Shown: positions 1-7,540 of the stretch, one piece after another
Position numbering within the stretch: the first letter of the stretch is position 1
Layout of the letters: every line of letters begins with the position of its first letter
From: B10-G9 sp964627755
GTDB taxonomy: Bacteria > Chloroflexota > Anaerolineae > Anaerolineales > UBA11858
Direction of reading: 5' to 3'
Assembly (NCBI GenBank): GCA_964627755.1
Contig: CAZVIH010000002.1
Coordinates: 1 to 30,779 of the forward strand
Length of the DNA: 30,779 nucleotides
Notes under the pieces: model-generated
Database searches by the model: none
What the model was told of the DNA's origin: nothing
What the model saw: only the letters and a program-made list of their open reading frames with translations
Translations under genes and position numbers: made by a program

Positions 1-126
1 CATCTCAAATTGCTTTGGTCGAGACCTGATGAGTTAATGAAACACAATTTAAAACCCTATCCGCTTATTGATTACATACAAAAACACATGGATGATAAAA
101 GAGCTTACTGGGCTTCTACGCTTTAA
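1..126 (+). CDS. C-terminal end of an unidentified cassette gene (5' truncated by window)
   Basis: Reading frame 1 is open from the first base to a TAA at 124-126 and encodes 41 residues, with a charged and aromatic composition ending in AYWASTL. It is followed 10 bases later by an attC R'' box, so it is probably the tail of the preceding cassette gene. The fragment is too short to assign to a family. No start codon for it can be seen inside the window. Confidence 0.6.
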   Translation, partial: HLKLLWSRPDELMKHNLKPYPLIDYIQKHMDDKRAYWASTL

Positions 127-136
127 TTGGATTTGG

Positions 137-262
137 GCCTAACCCCCGCTCCACCCGACAGCCTGCCACGTCCGGTTTTCTATCGTTCGTTTCCCTTTAT
201 TGGTTTTGGTTCTATAATCTTTAACAGCTAACCCGGCTGCAGGTGAGTTCAATCCATTATGC
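137..262 (+). other. attC site 1
   Basis: The R'' box GCCTAAC is at 137-143, followed by the family signature CCCCGCTCCACCCGACAGC. The right half contains CCCGGCTGCAGGTGAGTTC and ends in a degenerate R' (ATTATGC, 256-262). The central loop is AT-rich and unlike the loops of the other sites. The left half is canonical and the right half weak, so the site may be partly decayed. Confidence 0.75.
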
Positions 263-306
263 ACTTTGATCTAATCAATAGAACTGATCAAAATATAAGG
301 AAAACT

Positions 307-621
307 ATGAAATATAACCATATAGGTATACCCACAATGGATAGATTCAAAGGTGAAATCGATATTCCGCATCTCAAGATAACTGTATCTGACCATGAGA
401 ATAATCAGTATGGCATTCAGTGGATGCGCTTCTGGCCTGATGCGCCATACCCCGATCTTGTAAAAACAGTTCCCCATATTGCTTTTGAAGTTGCTGATCT
501 CACCAACGAGTTGATAGGTAAAAAAGTCATCATTGAACCAAACTCGCCTAGTGAAGATTGGATTGTGGCGTTCATTGAAGTGAATGGTGCTCCAGTTGAG
601 TTAATGGAATACAAAAAGTAA
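307..621 (+). CDS. VOC/glyoxalase-like domain protein
   Basis: This 104-residue protein belongs by appearance to the vicinal-oxygen-chelate (glyoxalase/bleomycin-resistance) superfamily, small metal-binding proteins that isomerise, dioxygenate or sequester small molecules. The N-terminal NHIGIPT, the central HIAFEV and the C-terminal GAPVELMEY fit the two beta-alpha-beta-beta-beta modules of one VOC unit. The substrate cannot be inferred. I place the start at ATG 307 because AAGGAAA lies just before it; an in-frame ATG at 259 lies within the preceding attC R' and would add 16 unlikely residues. It is the first complete cassette gene in the window, between attC 1 and attC 2. Confidence 0.75.
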   Translation: MKYNHIGIPTMDRFKGEIDIPHLKITVSDHENNQYGIQWMRFWPDAPYPDLVKTVPHIAFEVADLTNELIGKKVIIEPNSPSEDWIVAFIEVNGAPVELMEYKK

Positions 622-626
622 ATATC

Positions 627-671
627 GTTTAACAAAGCTGTGTAGCCATCAGGCCTCTGAATGCGTTGTTA
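627..671 (+). other. Possible second, different-type attC remnant
   Basis: GTTTAACAAAGC at 627-638 and GCGTTGTTATTC at 664-675 are near-complementary (TAACAAAGC against TAACAACGC), with about 26 bases between them. This resembles the TAACAA...TTGTTA style of attC known from proteobacterial arrays and not the GCCTAAC/GTTAGGC family used elsewhere here. It sits directly after the VOC gene, before the regular attC 2. Low confidence: a short inverted repeat can arise by chance. Confidence 0.3.
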
Positions 672-716
672 TTCAGATAAGTTAATTCTGATAGCCTTTA
701 TAAACTAATAGCTTGC

Positions 717-815
717 GCATAACACCCGCTCCACCCGACAGCGGTTAAGGACGGAAGACCGAAGACCAGGAACCGGAGTTGAAGACCCCGCTATGGGTGA
801 GCTCTAACGTTAGGC
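717..815 (+). other. attC site 2
   Basis: R'' is GCATAAC (717-723), followed by ACCCGCTCCACCCGACAGC. R' is a perfect GTTAGGC (809-815), preceded by GGGTGAGCTC. The inner boxes GCTCCACCC and GGGTGAGCTC pair with one extra base. The loop contains purine-rich GAC-type repeats (GGACGGAAGACCGAAGACC). This is one of the best preserved sites of the array. Confidence 0.88.
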
Positions 816-879
816 TGAAACCCCAGGAATTAATTCAACCTAACCGATTTTTGATATATTCCTGACGAGGATACCAACC

Positions 880-1926
880 ATGACTATGCATTGGTCAAAA
901 ATACTAATTCTAATTTCGCTGAGTTTCACCTTATGCGCTTGTAGTTCGACAACAACCATGAGCCCTCGACTGCCTGCTGCCGATTCAATACCAGCAAGCT
1001 CTATCCCAGATGAAATTACAACGATTACTAGAAACACAACAAACCAATTAGAACAATTATCCATTCTCCAGGGACATGATGCCCGCGTAATGGAGTTATC
1101 CTTCTCGGCTGATGGTCGGTTTCTGGCTTCTTCGAGCGAGGACTTAACCATCAAATTATGGGACATGAGAAGTTTCCAGGAGATTCATAGCTTTAAAATT
1201 TCCGCAATCGATATGGTCGATATCTCTTTTGCACCTCACGGATCCCTCTTAGCTTCTGGTGAAGCCATCTGGGATATTGACAGCAAAGCCGAGGTCGCCG
1301 AACTTGAGAGGGGCAAACATATTCCCGCAGTCATTGCCTTCTCTCCCAATGGATCCTTGCTGGCAATTGCCGTGCTTGATCAAGCAATTAAGCTGTGGGA
1401 TGTCAACAGCGGTGAAGTAGTGCGTGTTTTTCAAAAACAGGTGGATAACCATGCTTTTAATATAGAATTTTCTCCGGATGGCTCTCTCCTGGCTGCTGGC
1501 TGCTTGAGAGGCACCGTGAGCTTATGGAACGTTGAAACCGGCCAAATATCCTCTACTCTGGAGTACGGCAATCAGAGCGGTATACACGACATAGATTTTT
1601 CACCAGACGGAACCATCTTGGCATCAGGAGGGACTGACCCCACCGTACTTATTTGGAATGTGTCCAGCGGTGAAGTAATGGAAACGCTGAGACTCAGAGA
1701 TGGATTGTTTGGCTTGGATTTTTCACCTGATGGAACGGTCCTTGCCACTGCGGGGGGCAACCAGCACGCCGTTGTTCTATGGGATATTGAGAAAAGCACA
1801 GTCTTACGTTCTCTGCCTGCTAACGATCAGCTGATGGCAGTATCCATTTCCCCTGACGGAAAGTTACTAGCCGCAGCTTGTTATGATGGACAGATATATT
1901 TATGGGGTTTTCCCACAAACCAATAA
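880..1926 (+). CDS. Seven-bladed WD40 beta-propeller lipoprotein
   Basis: This 348-residue protein is predicted to be exported and anchored as a lipoprotein: the N-terminus has a hydrophobic stretch (ILILISLSFTL) ending in an LCAC lipobox (Cys at about residue 21), followed by a Ser/Thr-rich linker. From about residue 65, seven repeats of the type SPDGxxLA...LWDxxSG follow, enough for one closed propeller. Such folds bind proteins and are normally non-enzymatic; the partner is unknown. GAGG precedes ATG 880; an ATG two codons later is an alternative start. It lies between attC 2 and attC 3, so it is a cassette gene, and at just over 1 kb it is larger than most cassette passengers. Confidence 0.85.
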   Translation: MTMHWSKILILISLSFTLCACSSTTTMSPRLPAADSIPASSIPDEITTITRNTTNQLEQLSILQGHDARVMELSFSADGRFLASSSEDLTIKLWDMRSFQEIHSFKISAIDMVDISFAPHGSLLASGEAIWDIDSKAEVAELERGKHIPAVIAFSPNGSLLAIAVLDQAIKLWDVNSGEVVRVFQKQVDNHAFNIEFSPDGSLLAAGCLRGTVSLWNVETGQISSTLEYGNQSGIHDIDFSPDGTILASGGTDPTVLIWNVSSGEVMETLRLRDGLFGLDFSPDGTVLATAGGNQHAVVLWDIEKSTVLRSLPANDQLMAVSISPDGKLLAAACYDGQIYLWGFPTNQ

Positions 1927-1971
1927 TCGGGAATCGCTCATAAGCAATATCAATAATGGTCACAATCATCA

Positions 1972-2095
1972 GCCTAACCCCCGCTCCACCTGAGAACCGG
2001 TATAGTTCGCTTCGCGAACGACCGGGAAAAAGAGACCGGAAAAACCCGCTGTGGGTGCCCTCACCAGGGTGCTTCGCAAATCTCTTCCGTCAATT
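1972..2095 (+). other. attC site 3 (long class, degenerate R')
   Basis: R'' is GCCTAAC (1972-1978), then CCCCGCTCCACCTGAG. The right half carries CCCGCTGTGGGTGCCC, then the long-class insert with AGGGTGCTTCGCAAA, and ends in a degenerate R' (GTCAATT, 2089-2095). The loop includes a TTCGCTTCGCGAA palindrome and GACCGG repeats. Confidence 0.8.
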
Positions 2096-2135
2096 AATGA
2101 AGTCTGAATCCGTTAAAATATTGATCGAGGAGAAT

Positions 2136-3791
2136 ATGTCCAAAAGATATTATGACATCATTATTATTGGCTCTGGTGCGGGAGGCTTAACCGCCGCCGT
2201 AGCTCTGGCCCAATCGGGAAAGAGCGTCCTCGTTTGCGAGCAACATGAAGTGCCCGGCGGTTGGACGCACTCTTTCACCCTGAATGGCTATCGCTTTAGC
2301 CCTGGCGTGCATTATATTGGTGGTATCGAAGAAGGAGGCCCACTGCGCCGTATTTATCAGGGTCTGGGTGTTTCGGGCGACCTCGCTTTTTCCGAACTTA
2401 ATCCCGAAGGATATGACCATATTCGAATAGGTGATCAGCAATTTGATTTCCCAAAAGGGAAAGAAAACCTGGCAGCGCGTCTAAAAGAATATTTCCCACA
2501 CGAATCTAAAGGCATAGATGGCTATCTTGATACCATCGAAAAAATGGTCGCAATGCTAAGTAAATTTGATAGCAGTATAGGTGCGTTTGAAATAATCAAG
2601 GCCGCCATTGGCTCACTATCGATGCTCCGCTGGGTCACACGTTCGGGGCAAGACTTGATCGAACATTATATTGATGATCCAGTTCTACAAGGAATTTTAG
2701 CAGGACAAGCAGGCGACCACGGCATGCCGCCCACACAGGTTTCATCCTTTGTTCAGGGCAGCATTTTGCATCATTATTTCAACGGCGGATATTATCCAAT
2801 CGGAGGTGCATTCGCCATCCCGCGAGCGTTTGTTAAAGTTTTGAAAAGAGCCGGAGGAGAAATACGCCTCAAAACCAGGGTTGATAAAATCCTCCTCAAA
2901 GGTGGGCGTGTGAGCGGCATCCGATTGGCAGATGGAGAAGAAATCCAGGCTGAGACCGTTATCAGCAACGCCGACCCAGAAATCACCTTTGGAAAACTGA
3001 TCGGGCGCGAATTTCTGAGCCAAAAGCTAGTCGCCAAACTAGATCGCGTGACCTATTCCGTTTCAGCTTTGAGCCTATTTTTCGCGCTCGATATGGATTT
3101 AAAAAAGGCCGGGCTGGATTCTGGTAATTATTGGCTTTACGATCATGAAAATGTGGATGAATTATATCAACAAGGGTTAACCGATCACGCCCTGACGGGT
3201 GAGCGTCCTGGCATGATGTTCTTAACAGTGACCACGCTCAAAGACCCATCTAAAATGCATACCACTGGCAAAGGACGCGGTCACCACACCTGCGAGGCTT
3301 TCACCTTTGTAGATTACGCGGCTTTTGAAGAATGGGCTGATTCAGAACAGGGTTCCCGCCCGGATGCTTATCAGGGCCTAAAAGAAGACCTGGCATGGAA
3401 GATGTTCCAAACTTTGGAAAAACACATTCCAGGTATTTCTGAACAGGTAGTATATTGGAATTTAGGCACACCGCTGACAAACGAATACTATCTCAACGCC
3501 ACCCGGGGCAACCAATACGGCATCTCAAAAAGCCGCCGGCAAATTGGGCCTGGTTCCTTCCCTGTCAAAACCGAAATTAAAGGCTTATTCATGTGCGGAG
3601 CCAGCACACTAAGCCATGGAGTATCAGGAGTAACCAGCTCTGGCTTGGCCGCGGCGAAAAGCGTTCTCGGCTGCAGTACAGAAGATTTACTGACCCAAAA
3701 CGGCCCGGAACTCGAAGTATATCCCGCCGATGATATTTCCCAATGGCCGGAGCGATTAACAAAGAAAACAAACCGCGATCGAGGAGAATAG
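2136..3791 (+). CDS. Phytoene desaturase / retinol saturase-type FAD oxidoreductase
   Basis: This 551-residue protein resembles the CrtI/carotene isomerase/retinol-saturase group of FAD-dependent desaturases and isomerases, which act on hydrophobic polyenes at membranes. The N-terminus (residues 5-45) has the dinucleotide-binding fingerprint IIIGSGAGGLTAA plus a CEQHEVPGG motif. The C-terminus has the second FAD contact GLFMCGAST...GVSGV near residues 490-510. The length is normal for the family and no lesions are seen. The start is ATG 2136, preceded by GAGGAGA; the open frame upstream is only attC sequence read through. A gene of this size is unusual as an integron passenger. The substrate is not known, and no carotenoid synthesis genes flank it. 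Confidence 0.85.
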   Translation: MSKRYYDIIIIGSGAGGLTAAVALAQSGKSVLVCEQHEVPGGWTHSFTLNGYRFSPGVHYIGGIEEGGPLRRIYQGLGVSGDLAFSELNPEGYDHIRIGDQQFDFPKGKENLAARLKEYFPHESKGIDGYLDTIEKMVAMLSKFDSSIGAFEIIKAAIGSLSMLRWVTRSGQDLIEHYIDDPVLQGILAGQAGDHGMPPTQVSSFVQGSILHHYFNGGYYPIGGAFAIPRAFVKVLKRAGGEIRLKTRVDKILLKGGRVSGIRLADGEEIQAETVISNADPEITFGKLIGREFLSQKLVAKLDRVTYSVSALSLFFALDMDLKKAGLDSGNYWLYDHENVDELYQQGLTDHALTGERPGMMFLTVTTLKDPSKMHTTGKGRGHHTCEAFTFVDYAAFEEWADSEQGSRPDAYQGLKEDLAWKMFQTLEKHIPGISEQVVYWNLGTPLTNEYYLNATRGNQYGISKSRRQIGPGSFPVKTEIKGLFMCGASTLSHGVSGVTSSGLAAAKSVLGCSTEDLLTQNGPELEVYPADDISQWPERLTKKTNRDRGE

Positions 3792-3886
3792 GAAAGCCGA
3801 ATGTACTATTTCAATTTTTTTGGTAGCGATTTATTTGCACTCGTCCACAGCCTATAAGATCTGTCATTTTATAAGGAGGCAATAAC

Positions 3887-3987
3887 AATTAAGTCCTCAT
3901 CCATCCGACAGCCGGTTGAGGTGGATGGCTTGGGAAGCAGGGTCATACAAACCACAACCCGGCTGCAGGCGGACTCAAACGTTAGGC
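3887..3987 (+). other. attC site 4 (degenerate left half)
   Basis: R' is a perfect GTTAGGC (3981-3987), preceded by CCCGGCTGCAGGCGGACTC. The left half (AATTAAG at 3887-3893, then TCCTCATCCATCCGACAGCC) keeps the family CCGACAGC core, but its R'' has diverged. It lies between the FAD oxidoreductase and GNAT genes. Confidence 0.75.
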
Positions 3988-4021
3988 CGCATAATTATCT
4001 CATTACGGAGAAAACAAAATA

Positions 4022-4618
4022 ATGATGAGCGAATTACATCTTGAGACGCCCAGGTTGCACCTTCGTTTGATGTCCTCATCAGATCTTGAGGGTCTCCTGG
4101 CAATATTCGGGGATCCGGTCGTTATGGCTTCCTTTAATACTACACCCTTTGGTCACGAACAAATGGAGCAATGGATTCACGCGAATCTTGCCCATCAAGA
4201 TACTCATGGGTATGGGCTTTTCTCAGTCATACTCAAATCAAATGATCTCCTAATTGGGGATTGTGGTCTTGAACATATGGAAGTGGGTGGAGAGCTAGCA
4301 ACCGAACTCGGCTATGATTTTCGGAGTGATTACTGGAATCAAGGATATGCGACGGAGGCAGCATTAGCCGTTCGTGATTATGCATTTAATACCCTCAAAC
4401 TCCCATCCTTGATCTCGCTTATCCGGGTTGGAAACAAGGCATCTAAGCGAGTTTCTGAGAAAATTGGAATGCAATGTTCTGACGAAATCAACAAGAATGG
4501 GATTCAGTATTGGAAGTATTCTATAATTAACAGATCGTATATTCATGATGAGGGCGTCCTAACACCCGCTCTCCTTCGCAATGCTCAGGATGAGGGCTTG
4601 CGGCGGACCGGTGACTGA
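4022..4618 (+). CDS. GNAT N-acetyltransferase (RimJ/RimL-like), 3' end inside attC
   Basis: This 198-residue protein of the GCN5-related acetyltransferase superfamily would transfer acetyl from acetyl-CoA to an amine. LETPRLHLRLMSSSD at the N-terminus is typical of RimJ/RimL proteins. The acetyl-CoA-binding motif A appears as YWNQGYATEAALAV (about residues 104-117), and the following VGNKASKRVSEKIGM matches the conserved N-x-x-S helix. GGAG precedes ATG 4022; ATG 4025 is an alternative. The last 20 or so residues, after YIHDEG, are encoded by attC 5, because no stop occurs before the R'' box at 4557. The native fold probably ends near residue 175. Substrate unknown. Confidence 0.85.
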   Translation: MMSELHLETPRLHLRLMSSSDLEGLLAIFGDPVVMASFNTTPFGHEQMEQWIHANLAHQDTHGYGLFSVILKSNDLLIGDCGLEHMEVGGELATELGYDFRSDYWNQGYATEAALAVRDYAFNTLKLPSLISLIRVGNKASKRVSEKIGMQCSDEINKNGIQYWKYSIINRSYIHDEGVLTPALLRNAQDEGLRRTGD

Positions 4619-4670
4619 GGATAGAAGACCGGGAAGAACGTCAGGTGGCAGGTGTCGTCATCCGTAAGGC
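4557..4670 (+). other. attC site 5 (overlaps GNAT coding end)
   Basis: R'' is TCCTAAC (4557-4563), then ACCCGCTCTCCTTCGC. R' is GTAAGGC (4664-4670), one mismatch from GTTAGGC, preceded by GTGTCGTCATCC. The loop carries GAAGACCGGGAAG. The upstream GNAT frame runs about 55 bases into this site before a TGA. Confidence 0.8.
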
Positions 4671-4728
4671 AGCTTATTGCATTTTGAATGGTTGGGGTTC
4701 GTCACAAAGATCTAGTGGAGTCTTAATT

Positions 4729-5748
4729 ATGAACGATCTGACCAAATTCATCAGACAGCATCAGCTGATTGCCTACTTTGTGCTGACCTATGTATTCTCT
4801 TGGGCACTTTGGATACCTGTCCAGCAGCTTGTCCTCGATGGACGAAATTTTCTAACGCATTTAATCAGCTTGGGAGTCTTTGCACCTGCACTGGTAGACA
4901 TCGGGCTGTCAGCTGTTCTCAATCCGCGTCCAAAACAGGGCGGCCGAAAACCCGCAGTGATTGCATTTATCATTGTCTGGATTTTTGCCAGCGTGATCAT
5001 CATAATGAATCTTATCGTTACCGAACTGATGGACTTGTCCACACCTTTAGTTGTCATAAGTATTATTACTGGGCTACTACCAGCTTTTGTTGTTTCTTCT
5101 GCCTTTTCCACAACACCGGGTTTAAAAGCTCATCTTCGCACGTATCTAAAACCAAGGGGTCCCATTGAATACTATCTCCTGGCGCTTGTTTTATTCCCTA
5201 CCATTTGGCTCCTGGGAAATATCCTAAGTCGTGCCCTGGGAATGGATGTCCCGTTTTCCAGCTATCCTGCGGTGGATGTCAAGCTCATAGGGATAGTTAT
5301 CCTCTTCTTCCTCTATAACATCATCTATGGTGGACTATCTGAGGAACCTGGTTGGCGGGGATTTGCCTTGCCGAGACTTCAGTCAAAGTTCAGCCCCCTT
5401 GTATCCAGTCTTATCCTCGGGATTCTTTGGGCAGTTTGGCATGCGCCAGCGAGATTCGGAGGAATCGAAGCCAAGAGCCCGACAGATACAATCGTTGAGT
5501 GGATTCTGATTGTATTGGTCACTGTAATATTCACGTGGTTCTTCAACCGCACAATGGGAAGTATTTTGATAACAGCTCTGATTCATCCAGCCATGAACAC
5601 CGCTACATCTTTTCTCACAGGTTCATTAGGTGCCATCATTCTCCTCTTTATTTTCATGCTTTTTGTTATCGTGCTCGATAGGATGTGGAGAAGACTACCT
5701 GCTGATAGTCCTGCAATCTATCTTATGAAGACACAGGAGGCTACCTAA
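4729..5748 (+). CDS. CPBP-family intramembrane metalloprotease
   Basis: This 339-residue polytopic membrane protein belongs to the CPBP (CAAX protease/bacteriocin-processing, Abi) family. The three catalytic signatures are visible: EEPGWRG (Glu205-Glu206, Arg210), an ILWAVWHAP helix with His238, and ALIHPAMN with His286 and Asn290. About eight hydrophobic segments surround them. Family members cleave prenylated or membrane peptides, and several act in bacteriocin immunity or self-protection; the role here is unknown. The start is ATG 4729 (GTGGAG eight bases before); the open frame further upstream lies in attC 5. Its TAA stop overlaps the R'' box of attC 6, a tight cassette arrangement. Confidence 0.88.
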   Translation: MNDLTKFIRQHQLIAYFVLTYVFSWALWIPVQQLVLDGRNFLTHLISLGVFAPALVDIGLSAVLNPRPKQGGRKPAVIAFIIVWIFASVIIIMNLIVTELMDLSTPLVVISIITGLLPAFVVSSAFSTTPGLKAHLRTYLKPRGPIEYYLLALVLFPTIWLLGNILSRALGMDVPFSSYPAVDVKLIGIVILFFLYNIIYGGLSEEPGWRGFALPRLQSKFSPLVSSLILGILWAVWHAPARFGGIEAKSPTDTIVEWILIVLVTVIFTWFFNRTMGSILITALIHPAMNTATSFLTGSLGAIILLFIFMLFVIVLDRMWRRLPADSPAIYLMKTQEAT

Positions 5749-5806
5749 CCACCGCTCCTCCCGACACCTCACTACGCTCGCTGCGGGGTGAGCTCATCCA
5801 TTGGGC
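5743..5806 (+). other. attC site 6 (short class)
   Basis: R'' is ACCTAAC (5743-5749), then CACCGCTCCTCCCGAC. The right half is GCGGGGTGAGCTCATCC, ending in R' ATTGGGC (5800-5806). At 64 bp it is close to the minimal attC length. The stop codon of the upstream protease (5746-5748) lies inside R''. Confidence 0.87.
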
Positions 5807-5876
5807 GGCGCAACGAATAGGATCAAGCTTGAAGTCTTTACCCCCAATTTTGGTTAACTGCAAGAGGTAAGAGGCA

Positions 5877-6110
5877 ATGTCACAGTTGCAATTCAGGTTC
5901 AACCCGATGGATGAAAGTTATGCTCATGCAATAGCAAACTGGCGCTATGAAGGCATCTATACTTTCTACTATATGGATCGGGACATCGAAGATCTGGAAG
6001 AATTGCTAGACCCTCACAGCTGGACAGGCAAGTACTTCGCCGCGTTCATTGACAGCCGGTTTGGTCCGCTGCGCGTACGACCGGGGACGGGAGACGGCGG
6101 ACCGGGGTGA
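5877..6110 (+). pseudogene. Truncated GNAT acetyltransferase fused to attC interior
   Basis: The first 58 or so residues (MSQLQFRFNPMDESYAHAIA onward, through WRYEGIYTFYYMD and KYFAAFI) look like the N-terminal third of a GNAT acetyltransferase. From base 6051 the sequence becomes GACAGCCGGTTTGGTCCGC, which matches attC interiors elsewhere in the array. A deletion has therefore removed the acetyl-CoA-binding part of the gene and the left end of its attC. The frame continues through attC sequence to a TGA at 6108-6110, giving 77 residues. The ribosome binding site (AAGAGG) before ATG 5877 is intact, but a functional enzyme is not expected. Confidence 0.75.
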
Positions 6111-6165
6111 AGAGTGTCTTGTCCTGATATATGTTTACAAAAAACATAAGGAAGGACAAGGAAAA

Positions 6166-6561
6166 ATGACAAAAACTATCATCAAAAAATATAGTACAGC
6201 CTTCAAGAAACAAGTGGTGCGGGAGTACGAAGATGGAGCCACCCTCTATGAGCTAGACAAGAAATATGGTATTACTGGAAGAACAACCATCAAGAAGTGG
6301 ATTCAAAAGTACAGCCGGAAAGGATTGAGACATAAGCTCATGGTAATCCAAAGCCCCGAGGAACAAAACGAGGTCAAAGAACTCAAAAAGAAGATCGCCC
6401 AGCTGGAAAAAGCGGTTGCCCAGCTGACCCTGGACAAGCTTATGCTGGAATCCACCCTGGAAGTGGTGGAAGAAGAACTGGGTGAACTGCCAAAAAAAAG
6501 TGGCGCACTGAAATCATCCAGCGAGCTCACCAGCGAAGTAGAGCAGAAGGACACTCCTTGA
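6166..6561 (+). CDS. IS3-family transposase OrfA (helix-turn-helix subunit)
   Basis: This 131-residue protein has an N-terminal helix-turn-helix of the transposase type (KQVVREYEDGATLYELDKKYGI...IKKWIQKY, about residues 15-45). A leucine-zipper-like coiled coil follows (KELKKKIAQLEKAVAQLTLD, about 70-90). In this family OrfA binds the terminal repeats, and fusion to OrfB by -1 frameshifting gives the active transposase. The start is ATG 6166, with AAGGAAGGACAAGG upstream; the open frame extending left lies outside the element. It ends at TGA 6559-6561, overlapping the orfB frame. An A8 run at 6492-6499 is the likely slip site. Confidence 0.9.
   Translation: MTKTIIKKYSTAFKKQVVREYEDGATLYELDKKYGITGRTTIKKWIQKYSRKGLRHKLMVIQSPEEQNEVKELKKKIAQLEKAVAQLTLDKLMLESTLEVVEEELGELPKKSGALKSSSELTSEVEQKDTP
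6492..6499 (+). promoter_or_regulatory. Probable -1 programmed frameshift site (A8)
   Basis: In the orfA frame the run reads CCA AAA AAA AGT. A -1 slip on the A run (A AAA AAG) enters the orfB frame as AAG TGG CGC ACT, which is open without a stop until orfB (K-W-R-T-E-I-I-Q-R-A-H...). The sequence just after the slip resembles normal IS3 OrfB N-termini, so the OrfAB fusion is probably made here. Confidence 0.75.
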
Positions 6562-7394
6562 CTATGGATGAGATCTGCGGCTGGTTTGAACTTACCCGCC
6601 AGGCACACTACCAAAAGCTGAGGCGTCAGCAGGAAAAGGAGCAAATCAACGAAACGATCCTGTCCAAGGTTCGCTCGATCCGTCAGCGGCATCCCCGGAT
6701 GGGAGGACGGAAGCTGCTCCGGATACTAGGTCCAGAACTGTCCCAGGAGGGCATTTCTCTCGGTAGAGACCGCTTTTTTGACCTGCTGGGACGTCATGAT
6801 TTGCTGGTGAGTCCTCCCAGACAACGGCGCAGGACGACATGGTCGGGGATCTGGCGCAGCCCCAATCTGTTGAAAGATCTGCCCATCATCACTGTGCAAC
6901 AGGTCTGGGTGGGAGATATTACCTACCTGCAAACGGAATCAGGGTTCTGTTATCTCTTTCTGCTGACAGATGCCTATTCCCGTTTTATCGTTGGCTATGA
7001 TCTTTCCACCTCGCTGGCTGTGGAGGGAGCCAGCCGAGCTCTTGAGATGGCCATCAATCAGGCAGCCTTCCCCTTGAAAGGATTAATCCATCATACCGAT
7101 CACGGCATTCAATATGCCTGCCGGATCTATCGTGAAAGATTAGAGGAACTGGGTATCCTTTCCAGTATGGGAGAGGTGGGCAACTGTTATGAAAATGCCC
7201 TCGCAGAGCGGATGAATGGAATCCTGAAACAGGAATATGGTCTTGGCGATTTGTTTACAGATATCGCTCAAGCTAAGAGAGCCGTATGGGAAGCAGTTTG
7301 GTTGTACAATTGCGAGCGACCGCATCTCTCCCTGGATTACGAAATTCCGGTCAGGATGCACACCAAAAAAGAACCTGAAATGGTAATGGTTTAG
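6558..7394 (+). CDS. IS3-family transposase OrfB (DDE integrase core)
   Basis: This catalytic part carries the rve-type integrase core. The acidic triad is visible: Asp in VGDITYL, Asp in HHTDHGIQY, and Glu in NALAERMNGILKQEY about 35 residues later (DD35E). The N-terminal part has the HTH_21-like region SKVRSIRQRHPRMGGRKLLRIL. It catalyses copy-out transposition as the OrfAB fusion. TTG 6558 or ATG 6564 could initiate separate OrfB, but the frame is open upstream to the A8 slip site, so the physiological product probably starts at orfA. The C-terminal YNCERPHLSLDYEIP is the normal family ending, so the gene is complete. Confidence 0.92.
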   Translation: MTMDEICGWFELTRQAHYQKLRRQQEKEQINETILSKVRSIRQRHPRMGGRKLLRILGPELSQEGISLGRDRFFDLLGRHDLLVSPPRQRRRTTWSGIWRSPNLLKDLPIITVQQVWVGDITYLQTESGFCYLFLLTDAYSRFIVGYDLSTSLAVEGASRALEMAINQAAFPLKGLIHHTDHGIQYACRIYRERLEELGILSSMGEVGNCYENALAERMNGILKQEYGLGDLFTDIAQAKRAVWEAVWLYNCERPHLSLDYEIPVRMHTKKEPEMVMV

Positions 7395-7540
7395 TAACTT
7401 TCACTGTAAACGTTTTTCAGGACGACACAGAGACCAGGAAAAGCCCGGCTGCGGGTGCCCTTTTACCTGCAGGGTAGGTGCTTTACAAAGCTCATCCGTT
7501 AGGTTGCATAAAAGATAATTTCAAAGAGAAGGGGTTCGAG

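Larger units (their letters stand above)
6115..7429 (+). mobile_element. IS3-family insertion sequence, complete
   Basis: The 1315-bp element carries orfA and orfB. Terminal inverted repeats are visible: the left end TGTCTTGTCCTGA...GTTTACA (6115-6139) and the right end, read on the minus strand, TGTGTCGTCCTGA...GTTTACA (7405-7429) agree at most positions. The trinucleotide GAG flanks both sides (6112-6114 and 7430-7432), consistent with the 3-bp target duplications seen in this family. Both reading frames and the frameshift signal are intact, so the copy may be active. It lies inside the loop of an attC site. Confidence 0.9.
6051..7504 (+). other. attC site 7 remnant, split by the IS3-family element
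   Basis: The left piece is 6051-6114 (GACAGCCGGTT..., then GACCGGGGACGG repeats and ACCGGGGTGAAGAG). The right piece is 7430-7504 (AGACCAGGAAAAGCCCGGCTG..., long-class insert, CATCC, R' GTTAGGT at 7498-7504). If the insertion sequence and one copy of its 3-bp duplication are removed, the pieces join into sequence that closely parallels attC 9, including the string ACCGGGGTGAAGAG. R'' and the L'' box are missing because of the deletion described for the upstream GNAT fragment. Confidence 0.8.

Noticed and set aside
137..815. CRISPR-like repeats
   Set aside because: The repeated elements are single sites separated by whole genes, not short regular spacers, and they fit the attC structure.
1956..2135. 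Sixty-residue N-terminal extension of the FAD oxidoreductase
   Set aside because: It is attC 3 read through in frame. A ribosome site and ATG at 2136 begin a normal FAD-binding N-terminus.
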